From Candidatus Rokuibacteriota bacterium (GTDB lineage: Bacteria > Methylomirabilota > Methylomirabilia > Rokubacteriales > CSP1-6), in the NCBI GenBank assembly GCA_003220685.1, contig QHTE01000072.1, positions 1 through 42,007 on the forward strand: a stretch of 42,007 nucleotides of DNA. The letters are read 5' to 3'. The translations under genes and the position numbers were made by a program. Under the pieces are notes generated by a model that worked only from the letters and a program-made list of their open reading frames with translations, searched no databases and was not told the DNA's origin. This document shows positions 1 through 6,692 of the stretch, piece after piece (the stretch's first letter is position 1; each line of letters begins with the position of its first letter).

Positions 1-77
1 TCGTCGCGGAGGATGATGATCGGCATGTTCGAGACGGCGTCCAGAGCCAGTCCGCGGACCTTCATTTCGACAAACAT
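1..77 (-). CDS. DUF151 bifunctional nuclease-like protein, N-terminal fragment
   Basis: Only the first 25 or so codons are in the window; the rest lies beyond the left edge. The reading begins at an ATG (complement of 75-77) and gives MFVEMKVRGLALD followed by a segment with NMPIIILRD. That beginning is typical of the DUF151 (BFN, bifunctional nuclease) family, small cytosolic proteins often encoded directly after miaB. The start overlaps the 3' end of miaB, whose stop codon is at 62-64, so the two genes are probably co-transcribed and translationally coupled. Family assignment rests on the N-terminus alone, so the catalytic region cannot be checked. Confidence 0.7.
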   Translation of the reverse strand, partial: MFVEMKVRGLALDAVSNMPIIILRD

Positions 78-1405
78 GCGGCCTCCTCCGGTTGGGAAGC
101 GAGTGTCCCCCGCAGGCTGTGCGGTAGCACCTGGTCGATGTGGACCTGCGTCAGGTCGCCGACGGACGCCCTCCCCTGCCCGTCGAAGTTGACGACGCGA
201 TTACACCGGGTCCGGCCCGAGAGCTCCCGGGGATTCTTCTTCGAGACTCCGTCTATCAAGACCTCCATCGTCCGACCGGCCAGACGGCCGCTCCGCTCGG
301 CGCCGACGCGCGTGGCGACGTCGAGGAGCCGCGAGTTGCGGCGGGCCTTCACGTCGTCGGGAACCTGGTCGTCCATCGCCGCGGCGGGCGTTCCGGGCCG
401 GCGCGAGTAGCGGAACACGAATACGTTGTCGTAGCCGACCGTCTCGACCATCTCGAGCGTCTGCTCGAAGTCGGCCTCGGTCTCGCCGGGAAAGCCGACG
501 ATCAGATCGGTCGAGAACGCCGTCTCCGGCACGGCGTCGCGGATTTCCGCGACCAGCTCCAGGTAGCGCTCGCGGGTGTAGCCGCGGTTCATGCGCGCGA
601 GCACGTCGTTGGAGCCCGACTGGAGCGGGAGGTGGAAGTACTCGCACACCTTGGGGACGTCGCGCATGGCGCGGATGAGCTTCGGCGTCAGATTGTAGGG
701 GTTCGACGTGGTGAAGCGGATCCGCGCGATGTCCTCGACTTCGGCGACGCGCGCGAACAGCTCGCCGAGATCGGTACGCGGCGTCAGATCGCGTCCGTAG
801 GCGTTCACGGTCTGCCCGAGCAACGTCACCTCGCGGCAGCCCTCGGCGGCGAGCCGGCCGACCTCGTCGACGATGACGTCCGGCGGATGACTGCGCTCGC
901 GCCCGCGCGTCTGGGGCACGACGCAGAAGGTGCAGTGCTTCTCGCACCCCTCCATCACGGTGACGAATTCCTTGAGCCGCCCGGCGGCCGGCGGGCGCGT
1001 GGTGATCTTGACGAGCGGGCCCTCGCCGGTCTCGAGCACGGGTCGGCGCTCGCGCCGGACCCGATCGACCAGCTCGGCCACGCGCGCGATCGCCGGCGAG
1101 CCGAAGACCAGATCGACCGACGGCGCCCGGCGCTGGATCGCTTTCTGGTGGAGCTGCGCCATGCAGCCCATCACGCCGATCACGAGCTCAGGCTTCTGCG
1201 CCTTGAGCAGGCGGAGCTCGCCGAGCTTCGAGAACACCTTGTCCTCGGCCTTCTCGCGGATCGCGCAGGTGTTGACGAGGATCAGGTCGGCTTCGGTCTG
1301 CTCGGAAGTGAGCTCCCACTGCTGCTCACGGAGCAAGCCGGCCACCCGCTCCGAGTCGTACTCGTTCATCTGGCAGCCGTATGTGATCAGGTGGAGCTTG
1401 GCCAT
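62..1405 (-). CDS. miaB: tRNA-2-methylthio-N6-dimethylallyladenosine synthase MiaB
   Basis: This radical-SAM methylthiotransferase adds a methylthio group to i6A37 of tRNAs that read UNN codons. The 447-residue product has the usual order: an N-terminal UPF0004 domain with the three cysteines of the auxiliary cluster (C11 in TYGCQMNEYDSE, C47 in NTCAIREKAE, C81 in GCMAQ), a radical-SAM core with C154, C158 and C161 (GCEKHCTFCVVPQTRGRE), and a C-terminal TRAM domain. The ATG at 1403-1405 was chosen because MAKLHLITYGCQMN is the family N-terminus. An in-frame extension to 1558 is possible but would run through the arsR control region. The gene is divergent from the arsenic operon and overlaps the DUF151 gene at its 3' end. 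Confidence 0.95.
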   Translation of the reverse strand: MAKLHLITYGCQMNEYDSERVAGLLREQQWELTSEQTEADLILVNTCAIREKAEDKVFSKLGELRLLKAQKPELVIGVMGCMAQLHQKAIQRRAPSVDLVFGSPAIARVAELVDRVRRERRPVLETGEGPLVKITTRPPAAGRLKEFVTVMEGCEKHCTFCVVPQTRGRERSHPPDVIVDEVGRLAAEGCREVTLLGQTVNAYGRDLTPRTDLGELFARVAEVEDIARIRFTTSNPYNLTPKLIRAMRDVPKVCEYFHLPLQSGSNDVLARMNRGYTRERYLELVAEIRDAVPETAFSTDLIVGFPGETEADFEQTLEMVETVGYDNVFVFRYSRRPGTPAAAMDDQVPDDVKARRNSRLLDVATRVGAERSGRLAGRTMEVLIDGVSKKNPRELSGRTRCNRVVNFDGQGRASVGDLTQVHIDQVLPHSLRGTLASQPEEAACLSK

Positions 1406-1441
1406 GAGTGCTTGGAAAATCCCACGTTTGCGTCTGGTCCG

Positions 1442-1470
1442 ACCGTAGCACCCGCGGTCGGGCAAGTCAA
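1442..1470 (-). promoter_or_regulatory. putative sigma-70 promoter of miaB
   Basis: Read on the minus strand there is TTGACT (complement of 1465-1470), a 17-base spacer, and TACGGT (complement of 1442-1447). The -35 box is close to consensus and the -10 box is weak, as is common in GC-rich genomes. It lies about 37 bases upstream of the miaB ATG. No other candidate of similar quality was seen. Assigned by pattern only. Confidence 0.45.
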
Positions 1471-1531
1471 ACGACGGCCGTCGAAAGCGGCCGAAGTGAC
1501 GATCGGCCGGGCACTCGGGGGAGAAAGAATC

Positions 1532-1559
1532 TTGACTGATCAAGATTGTTTGATACATT
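1532..1559 (+). promoter_or_regulatory. arsR promoter with ArsR box in the spacer
   Basis: TTGACT (1532-1537), a 16-base spacer and TACATT (1554-1559) form a plausible sigma-70 promoter. The spacer is almost exactly filled by an inverted repeat ATCAA-N6-TTGAT at 1539-1554, the shape bound by ArsR/SmtB repressors. A second overlapping inverted repeat, CTTGA-N4-TCAAG, spans 1531-1544. A start of transcription about 7 bases after the -10 box would fall at about 1566, next to the GTG at 1567, so the arsR message may be leaderless. A repressor bound here would block RNA polymerase directly. Confidence 0.65.
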
Positions 1560-1566
1560 TCGGCGC

Positions 1567-1878
1567 GTGAAGACGGCCGAAAACGCGAGTCGTCGCTTCC
1601 ACGCCCTGGCCGACGAGACGCGGCTCAAGATCATCGATCGGCTCCGGGACGGCGAGGAGTGCGTCTGCAACCTGACCGGGCCGCTCGGCATGCGCCAGTC
1701 GTTGTTGTCGTTCCATCTGCGCACCTTGAAGGACGCCGGAATCATCCGGGATCGGAAGGAAGGCCGGTGGGTCTACTACTCCCTGAATTTCGACGTGCTC
1801 GACGAGATGCTGACAACGCTCGAAGCCCTCAAGAAGCCGCGCAAGGGCTTGCGACTGATCGCGCCGCGCTGCGAGTGA
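1567..1878 (+). CDS. arsR: ArsR/SmtB-family arsenic-responsive repressor
   Basis: This small winged-helix repressor (103 residues from the GTG at 1567) is expected to release DNA when it binds trivalent arsenic. The metalloid motif ECVCNL gives C32 and C34. The third cysteine of the E. coli-type site (C37) is Thr here, and a lone cysteine sits near the C-terminus (C102, in APRCE). The recognition helix region follows (MRQSLLSFHLRTLKDAGI, about residues 42-60), then the wing (KEGRWVYYSL). A TTG at 1546 would add seven residues but lies inside the operator and after the -35 box, so GTG 1567 is preferred. No Shine-Dalgarno precedes it, which fits a leaderless message. It is first in the operon with arsM, the aquaporin and arsN1. 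Confidence 0.9.
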   Translation: MKTAENASRRFHALADETRLKIIDRLRDGEECVCNLTGPLGMRQSLLSFHLRTLKDAGIIRDRKEGRWVYYSLNFDVLDEMLTTLEALKKPRKGLRLIAPRCE

Positions 1879-1897
1879 ACCCTTTTTGGCCGAAGCC

Positions 1898-1913
1898 ATC
1901 AAGGGTTCTTGAT
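1898..1913 (+). promoter_or_regulatory. second ArsR box, between arsR and arsM
   Basis: A perfect 16-base inverted repeat ATCAAG-GGTT-CTTGAT lies in the 50-base gap between arsR and arsM, just before the arsM Shine-Dalgarno. It shares the ATCAA-N6-TTGAT pattern of the box inside the arsR promoter. It could be a second operator, for roadblock or an internal promoter. Alternatively, as RNA, it could form a small hairpin upstream of the ribosome binding site. The match of both half-sites to the first box favours the operator reading. Confidence 0.65.
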
Positions 1914-1928
1914 CAGAGGAGCACGGTT

Positions 1929-2753
1929 ATGACTGACGAAGGCCTCAAGGATCGCGTGAAGCAGAAGTACGGGCTGGCCGCGCTGCAGGTGACGGCGACC
2001 GGGACGACCTCGTGCTGCGGCAGCACATCGCAAAGTGGCAGCGGCGATCCCGTCACCTCGAACCTGTACGGCAGCGATCAGACGGCGGACCTGCCCCAAC
2101 AGGCGCTGGCCGCGTCGCTCGGCTGCGGGAACCCCACGGCGCTGGCCGAGCTGACGCCGGGCGAGACCGTCCTGGATCTCGGCTCCGGCGGTGGAATCGA
2201 CGTGCTCCTGTCGGCCAAGCGCGTCGGCCCGGACGGCAAGGCCTACGGCCTGGACATGACCGACGAGATGCTGGCGCTTGCGCGCGAGAATCAGCGCAAG
2301 GCCGGTGTCGCAAACGTCGAGTTCCTCAAGGGTGAGATCGAAGCGATTCCCCTGCCCGACGACTCCGTGAACGTGATCATCTCGAATTGCGTGATCAACC
2401 TCTCCGCCGCCAAGGATCGCGTGTTTGCCGAGGCGTTCCGTGTGCTCAAGCCGGGCGGGCGGCTGGCCGTGTCGGACGTCGTCGTACGCGGCGAGGTGCC
2501 GTCCGCCGTTCGGCGCAGCGTCGAGCTGTGGATCGGCTGCATCGCGGGGGCGCTCGAGGAACGCGACTATCGGGCCAGGCTCGCGAAGGCCGGGTTCGAG
2601 GGCGTCGAGGTCGAGCCGACCCGTATCTACCGGACCGAGGACGCGCGCGAATTCCTGAACCGCGAGGGGATCGACGCCGACGCCATCGCGCCGGCGGTGG
2701 ACGGCAAGTTCATGAGCGCGTTCATCCGCGCGCGCAAGCCGTCCGCGGTGTGA
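1929..2753 (+). CDS. arsM: arsenite S-adenosylmethionine methyltransferase
   Basis: ArsM methylates trivalent arsenic in the cytosol to mono-, di- and trimethylated forms, the last being volatile. The 274-residue product shows the ArsM marks: a Rossmann SAM site (VLDLGSGGGIDVLLSA, residues 81-96) and the cysteines used for arsenic binding and disulfide relay. These are C29/C30 in TSCCGS, C66 in SLGCGNPTA, C154 in ISNCVINL and C204 in WIGCIAG. SNCVINL is especially typical. The ATG at 1929 has AGAGGAG about 8 bases upstream. An in-frame opening to 1659 overlaps arsR and is rejected as a start. The stop overlaps the GTG of the aquaporin gene by 4 bases, so the two are coupled. Length is normal for bacterial ArsM. 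Confidence 0.93.
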   Translation: MTDEGLKDRVKQKYGLAALQVTATGTTSCCGSTSQSGSGDPVTSNLYGSDQTADLPQQALAASLGCGNPTALAELTPGETVLDLGSGGGIDVLLSAKRVGPDGKAYGLDMTDEMLALARENQRKAGVANVEFLKGEIEAIPLPDDSVNVIISNCVINLSAAKDRVFAEAFRVLKPGGRLAVSDVVVRGEVPSAVRRSVELWIGCIAGALEERDYRARLAKAGFEGVEVEPTRIYRTEDAREFLNREGIDADAIAPAVDGKFMSAFIRARKPSAV

Positions 2754-3427
2754 GCGGCCGCGACGGGGCCAGCCTCGGCCGCCGTCTCGTCGCGGAGGCC
2801 GTCGGGACGGCGCTCCTCCTCGCGGCGGTCGTCGGGTCCGGAATCATGGGCGAGCGCCTCGCCGGCGGCAACGTCGCGGTGGCACTCCTCGCCAACACGC
2901 TGGCGACCGGCGCGGCGCTCGTGGCGCTCATTCTCACGTTCGGGTCGATCTCGGGCGCGCACTTCAATCCGGCGGTCACCCTGGCCGACGCGTCGCGCGG
3001 CGGGCTCGCCTGGAGCGAGGTGCCGACCTACATCACCGCCCAGATCGCCGGCGCGTTCTCGGGCGTCGCGGCGGCGCACGTGATGTTCGAGACGCCGCTC
3101 TTCTTCGCCTCGCGTCACGTCCGCTCCGGTCCGTCCCAGGTGTTCAGCGAGTTCGTGGCGACGTTCGGGCTCCTCGCGGTGATCTGGGGATGTGCGCGTC
3201 TGCGCCCCGACGCCGTCCCCTACGCGGTGGCTGCGTACATCACGGCGGCCTACTGGTTCACGGCGTCCACCTCGTTCGCGAATCCAGCGGTGACGCTCGC
3301 GCGCTCGGCCACCGATACGTTCGCGGGGATTCGCCCCGCGGACGCGCCGGCGTTCATCGCCGCCCAGCTGCTGGGGGCGGGATCCGCGACCGCCCTCTTC
3401 GGCTGGCTGACGCCTCGCTCCGCGTGA
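2750..3427 (+). CDS. MIP-family aquaporin of the arsenic-operon (AqpS-like) type
   Basis: This is a six-helix membrane channel of 225 residues in the inner membrane. Both half-helix motifs are present: HFNPAVT (NPA at 73-75) and FANPAVTLARS (NPA at 178-180). In water-selective and classic glycerol channels the second NPA is followed directly by the selectivity-filter arginine; here residue 181 is Val. In Sinorhizobium meliloti the arsenic-operon aquaporin AqpS lets arsenite leave the cell down its gradient, and the same role, or passage of methylated As(III) species, is inferred here from position. The GTG start overlaps the arsM stop (GTGA). The stop overlaps the next gene (TGATG), so all three genes are translationally coupled. 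Water or glycerol transport cannot be excluded. Confidence 0.88.
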   Translation: MSGRDGASLGRRLVAEAVGTALLLAAVVGSGIMGERLAGGNVAVALLANTLATGAALVALILTFGSISGAHFNPAVTLADASRGGLAWSEVPTYITAQIAGAFSGVAAAHVMFETPLFFASRHVRSGPSQVFSEFVATFGLLAVIWGCARLRPDAVPYAVAAYITAAYWFTASTSFANPAVTLARSATDTFAGIRPADAPAFIAAQLLGAGSATALFGWLTPRSA

Positions 3428-3930
3428 TGGAAGCGACGCAGCTGTCGGTCCGCCTGGCCACCGTCGCCGACGCCCCGGCCATCGCGCGGATCCACAACGA
3501 GGGCATCGCGGACCGGATCGCCACGTTCGAGACGGAGCCAAGAACCGCCGCGCAGGTGGCGACCGCCATGGCCCAGAAGGGTGACCGCTATCCGACGATC
3601 GTCGTGCTGCGTGACGGCGAGGTCGTGGCCTGGGCCGGCGCGGGCCCCTATCGCGATCGGCCGGCCTACGCCGGCGTCGCGGAGCACTCCGTGTACGTGG
3701 CGCGACGCGCGCGAGGGGCCGGCGCCGGGCGGGCCGCGCTCGACGAACTCTGCCGTGCGTACGCGGAGCGAGGCTTCTGGAAGATCGTCTCCCGCATCTT
3801 TCCCGAGAACGTCGCGAGCCTGGCGCTGCACGAGCGCTGCGGCTTCCGCGTGGTGGGCGTCTACCGGCGACACGGCCGGCTCGACGGTGCGTGGCGCGAT
3901 TGCGTCATCGTCGAGCGGCTGCTCGGCTGA
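3427..3930 (+). CDS. arsN1: ArsN1-type GNAT acetyltransferase (arsinothricin resistance)
   Basis: This single-domain GNAT N-acetyltransferase has 167 residues. The N-terminus (RLATVADAPAIARIHNEGI, then RIATFETEPR) and the C-terminal pattern (FPENVASLALHERCGFRVVGVYRRHG) match the phosphinothricin/arsinothricin acetyltransferase branch. The acetyl-CoA loop appears as RRARGAGAGRAAL, about residues 98-110. ArsN1 enzymes acetylate the amino group of arsinothricin, an organoarsenical antibiotic, using acetyl-CoA. Placement as the last gene of an ars operon supports ArsN1 over a generic Pat/Bar enzyme, but phosphinothricin or another amine could be the substrate. The ATG overlaps the aquaporin stop. 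Confidence 0.83.
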   Translation: MEATQLSVRLATVADAPAIARIHNEGIADRIATFETEPRTAAQVATAMAQKGDRYPTIVVLRDGEVVAWAGAGPYRDRPAYAGVAEHSVYVARRARGAGAGRAALDELCRAYAERGFWKIVSRIFPENVASLALHERCGFRVVGVYRRHGRLDGAWRDCVIVERLLG

Positions 3931-4019
3931 GCGCCCGGCGCAGGAGGGCGTGGATCGCGACGATCTGAGCCTGACGCGGCGAGAGCCGCGGCGGGACGTC
4001 GCGGCGTTGCGGGACGACG

Positions 4020-4049
4020 CTCGGGGGGAGCGCGGATGCTCCCCCCGAG
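4020..4049. terminator. strong stem-loop between convergent genes
   Basis: A perfect 12-base-pair inverted repeat (CTCGGGGGGAGC, six-base loop, GCTCCCCCCGAG) lies in the 125-base gap between the end of arsN1 (plus strand) and the end of the FBP aldolase/phosphatase gene (minus strand, 7 bases away). No T tract follows on either strand, so it is not a textbook intrinsic terminator. Its position suggests bidirectional termination or protection of 3' ends. The rest of the gap (3931-4019) shows nothing recognisable. Confidence 0.6.
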
Positions 4050-4055
4050 ATTGAG

Positions 4056-5564
4056 CTAGTCGATCTCGTCCGGTCGGCCGCCGGCGCGCGCGCCCGCGGG
4101 CTTCTTGCCGGCGTCGGCGCCATGGCCGATGCCGTTGCCGAAGGTGATCGGCGGCTTGACCTCGAACCGGTTCTCCAGGCGATTGCGCCGCTCCTTCCAC
4201 CCCTCCTGATACTCGAGCTCGTCCTCGTGCAGGGTGGCCGGCTGCTTGATCCCGTGCGCGTGGCGGAACTGGATCGCCAGCTGCGAGGCGGTGCGTCGCA
4301 CCTCGTCCCACGGCGTGCCGAGCGCGAACTGATCGGAGATGGCGCCAATGCGGCCAGTGTGGATGTTGCACGAGAGCGTGATCGCCGACAGGATCGGACC
4401 GGACCAGTACGAGGTCTGCGAGTTGATCGGCATCGGCAGGATGTGCAGGTTGTGGCTGCCGCGGCAGTCGCCGGCTACCATGGGCGCGGTGGCCCAGGGG
4501 GACGTAATCTCACCCGGCGCCGGCCAGTCGCCCTGCGCGAAGGCCAAGAGCACCGGATCGTCCTTGCCGCCGTAGGTGAAGCCCTTCTTGGTCTTGATGT
4601 TGTGCAGCCGTTCGGCCGAGCAGATGTAGCCGAGCTGGTCCTTCTCGCCCTTCTCGTTGCGGCTCCACACGCGCGCGATGACGAAGCGCGAGGCGCGCGT
4701 CAGCCCTTCGATGTCGTAGAGGTCCTCGGGCGCCCGCAGGGTGATCACCTTTTCTTGTAGCCCCTTGGCGAGCTCTTCCATCTTGTTGTCGAGCGCCCGC
4801 TGGTCGCGCGGGTGGGCCCCCGCCTCGACCGCCTGCGCCTTCGTGTCGAGGTCGACGATCTCGAAGATGTAGCCGCGCTTCATCTTGGACGCGGCGATGA
4901 CCAGACCCGTGTTGAACCGGGGCAGCATGTAGGCGCCGGTGGCGTAGTGGTTGAACGCCATGGGCTCGGTCTTGTCGGCGAACGACACCAGCACGGTCTG
5001 CGAGGCGTTGTCCTTGCGGACCGGGAACGGCAGCGCCACCGTCGCCGGGCCGGCGCCGCGCAGGTTGCCGGTGAAGGCGTCGGCCACCAGGTCCTGGCCG
5101 GGGCCGTAGAGGCCGAGCTCGGCCGCCTTGGTCGCGCCTTCCTGCAGCGCGTCCCACATGAGCTCGTCGACCACCGACATGTCGACCGTCTCGGCCATGA
5201 TTCCGGTCACGGCACAGTCGTCGCCGGTGTGGGTCACGATCATCGAGGTGAAGATGGGCTCGCCGCGGTAGCTGTTGTTGTCGAGGACGAACTTCGCGAT
5301 GATCGACTTCACTTCGTCGGCCGCCACGACGTGGCCGCCGACGCCGCCGACGTCGGCCTTGGTGGCCTTGATGTAGCGCTGCACGAGGGCCGGGTTCTTC
5401 GCGAAGACGTACGACCTGTACGAGAAGATGTTCGGCGTGTTCGTGACCGGGATCTTTTCCGCGACGGTCACTGGCAGCCCGGCGAGCTCGTCCTTCGACT
5501 GATGGTAGTCCGACATCTTGTGAGGGGGCTGGCCATCCTGTGGGCCATAGCGCCGCGCAGACAT
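4056..5564 (-). CDS. fbp: fructose-1,6-bisphosphate aldolase/phosphatase (FBPA/P, class V FBPase)
   Basis: This bifunctional gluconeogenic enzyme condenses triose phosphates to FBP and dephosphorylates it to F6P at one Mg-dependent site. Signatures of the archaeal-type family are clear: KADVGGVGGH (D71, H78), the THTGDDCAVT stretch, GLYGPGQDLVADAFTGNLRG (residues 151-170), ADKTEP, and TYGGKDDP with Y331 and K334. These last two correspond to the Tyr and Schiff-base Lys of the aldolase reaction. At 502 residues it is longer than usual (about 360-400), with a 66-residue N-terminal extension and an insert near residues 240-275. The ATG at 5562-5564 has AAGGAGG at ideal spacing, so the extension is probably real. 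It is divergent from the SorC-type regulator at 5688. Confidence 0.88.
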   Translation of the reverse strand: MSARRYGPQDGQPPHKMSDYHQSKDELAGLPVTVAEKIPVTNTPNIFSYRSYVFAKNPALVQRYIKATKADVGGVGGHVVAADEVKSIIAKFVLDNNSYRGEPIFTSMIVTHTGDDCAVTGIMAETVDMSVVDELMWDALQEGATKAAELGLYGPGQDLVADAFTGNLRGAGPATVALPFPVRKDNASQTVLVSFADKTEPMAFNHYATGAYMLPRFNTGLVIAASKMKRGYIFEIVDLDTKAQAVEAGAHPRDQRALDNKMEELAKGLQEKVITLRAPEDLYDIEGLTRASRFVIARVWSRNEKGEKDQLGYICSAERLHNIKTKKGFTYGGKDDPVLLAFAQGDWPAPGEITSPWATAPMVAGDCRGSHNLHILPMPINSQTSYWSGPILSAITLSCNIHTGRIGAISDQFALGTPWDEVRRTASQLAIQFRHAHGIKQPATLHEDELEYQEGWKERRNRLENRFEVKPPITFGNGIGHGADAGKKPAGARAGGRPDEID

Positions 5565-5610
5565 GCACGCCTCCTTGCGTGAGGGGTGGGGGATTTGGAT
5601 GCTGCATTCG

Positions 5611-5639
5611 AGGATATCGGGGTACACTGAGGCCGTCAA
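5611..5639 (-). promoter_or_regulatory. putative sigma-70 promoter of fbp
   Basis: On the minus strand TTGACG (complement of 5634-5639) is followed by a 17-base spacer and TATCCT (complement of 5611-5616). Transcription would begin about 5604, leaving a leader of about 40 bases that contains the AAGGAGG ribosome binding site. The -35 box abuts the AT-rich inverted repeat at 5643-5671. Confidence 0.55.
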
Positions 5640-5642
5640 GCA

Positions 5643-5671
5643 AGAAATTTACGGAAATGAAATTTATTTCT
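5643..5671. promoter_or_regulatory. candidate operator of the SorC-type regulator
   Basis: In an otherwise GC-rich region there is a 29-base AT-rich patch bounded by the inverted repeat AGAAAT-N17-ATTTCT, and it contains two AAATTT palindromes. It sits between the fbp -35 box and the regulator's start codon, where a repressor or activator could control both divergent genes. The site is inferred from composition, symmetry and position. Confidence 0.45.
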
Positions 5672-5687
5672 GGAGGATGACGGCTCC

Positions 5688-6683
5688 GTGAAAACGGCCC
5701 CCCTCACCTCGCGCGAGCTCCGGCAGACGGTCCATTGCCTCGAGCTCTACTACCGCCAGAGCAAGAGCCAGAAGGACATCGCCGGGGCGCTCGGCGTGTC
5801 GGCGGCGACGGTGTCGCGCCTGCTCAAGCGCGCGTTCGACGACGGCCTCGTCCGCGTCGAGCTCGATCTGCCGCGCCGCGAGCAGCTCGAGGCCGGGCTG
5901 GCCGAGCGCTTCGGCCTGCGCGACGCGGTGGTCGTCGCGGCCGGCGGGCGCGGCGACGTCAAGGAAGAGCTGGGGACCGCCGCGGCGGCCTACTTCGAGA
6001 AGATCGCCGCCAACGGGCTGCGGGTGGGGCTCTCGTGCGGATTCACGCTCTACCAGACGATCCGCCAGCTCCACGAGCGACGGTTCCGCGACCTGGCCCT
6101 CTATCCGCTGTCCGGCGAGAGCACGCTCGAGCTCGTCGACCTGTTCCCGAACACGCTCGTCGGGATGATGGCCGCGAAGTACCGCCCGCACGTGCACGCC
6201 TGGGCGCTGCCGGTGCAGCATCTGCTGTCGCTGTCGGAGATCGAGCGCGAGCGGCGCCGGCTTCTGCGCGATCCGGCGATCCGGCGCATCTACGAGGCCG
6301 CCCAAGACGTGGACATCGCCCTGGTCGGCATCGGGCTCATCGGTGAGGGCACGCCGGGATTCTGCTCGCTCGCCGAGTCCTACGGCGTCAGCGTGAAGCG
6401 GCTGCGCCAGCTGGGCGTGGTCGGCGAGATCAACTATCAGCCGTTCGACGAGGAAGGGCGCATCGTGGACCGCCCAGAGCTGCGCGCGTTGACACGGCGG
6501 GTGCTCTCGGTGCCGGGCGAGCGGCTGCAGGCGCTCTCGCGGCGGGACGACCGCTATGTCGTGGCGATCGCCGGCGGGAAGGCGAAGCTCGAGGCGGTGC
6601 GCGGCGCGGTCGCCGGGCGTTTCATGAACGTGCTGGTCACCGACGAGGACGTCGCGGCCGCGCTCCTGCGGCGCGCGAGCTGA
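5688..6683 (+). CDS. SorC/CggR-type sugar-phosphate-responsive transcription regulator
   Basis: The 331-residue product has an N-terminal helix-turn-helix (QKDIAGALGVSAATVSRLLKR, about residues 28-48) followed by a sugar-binding domain (about 60-331). The LSCGFTLYQTI segment and the IALVGIG strand are typical of the SorC/DeoR-related effector fold. Family members bind phosphorylated sugars; CggR of Bacillus binds FBP. Divergence from an FBP-making enzyme gene makes an FBP or triose-phosphate effector likely, but this is inference. The GTG at 5688 follows a GGAGG at 5672-5676, which is farther away than usual (11 bases), so start assignment is moderately sure. It converges on accA with only 9 bases between the stop codons. 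Confidence 0.85.
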   Translation: MKTAPLTSRELRQTVHCLELYYRQSKSQKDIAGALGVSAATVSRLLKRAFDDGLVRVELDLPRREQLEAGLAERFGLRDAVVVAAGGRGDVKEELGTAAAAYFEKIAANGLRVGLSCGFTLYQTIRQLHERRFRDLALYPLSGESTLELVDLFPNTLVGMMAAKYRPHVHAWALPVQHLLSLSEIERERRRLLRDPAIRRIYEAAQDVDIALVGIGLIGEGTPGFCSLAESYGVSVKRLRQLGVVGEINYQPFDEEGRIVDRPELRALTRRVLSVPGERLQALSRRDDRYVVAIAGGKAKLEAVRGAVAGRFMNVLVTDEDVAAALLRRAS

Positions 6684-6692
6684 GCGCCGGCG

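Noticed and set aside
1546..1566. TTG start giving a seven-residue longer ArsR
   Set aside because: The TTG lies inside the operator and upstream of the inferred transcription start; the GTG at 1567 gives the standard ArsR length.
1659..1928. In-frame upstream extension of arsM through arsR
   Set aside because: The extension translates arsR in the wrong frame with no family match; ATG 1929 has its own ribosome binding site.
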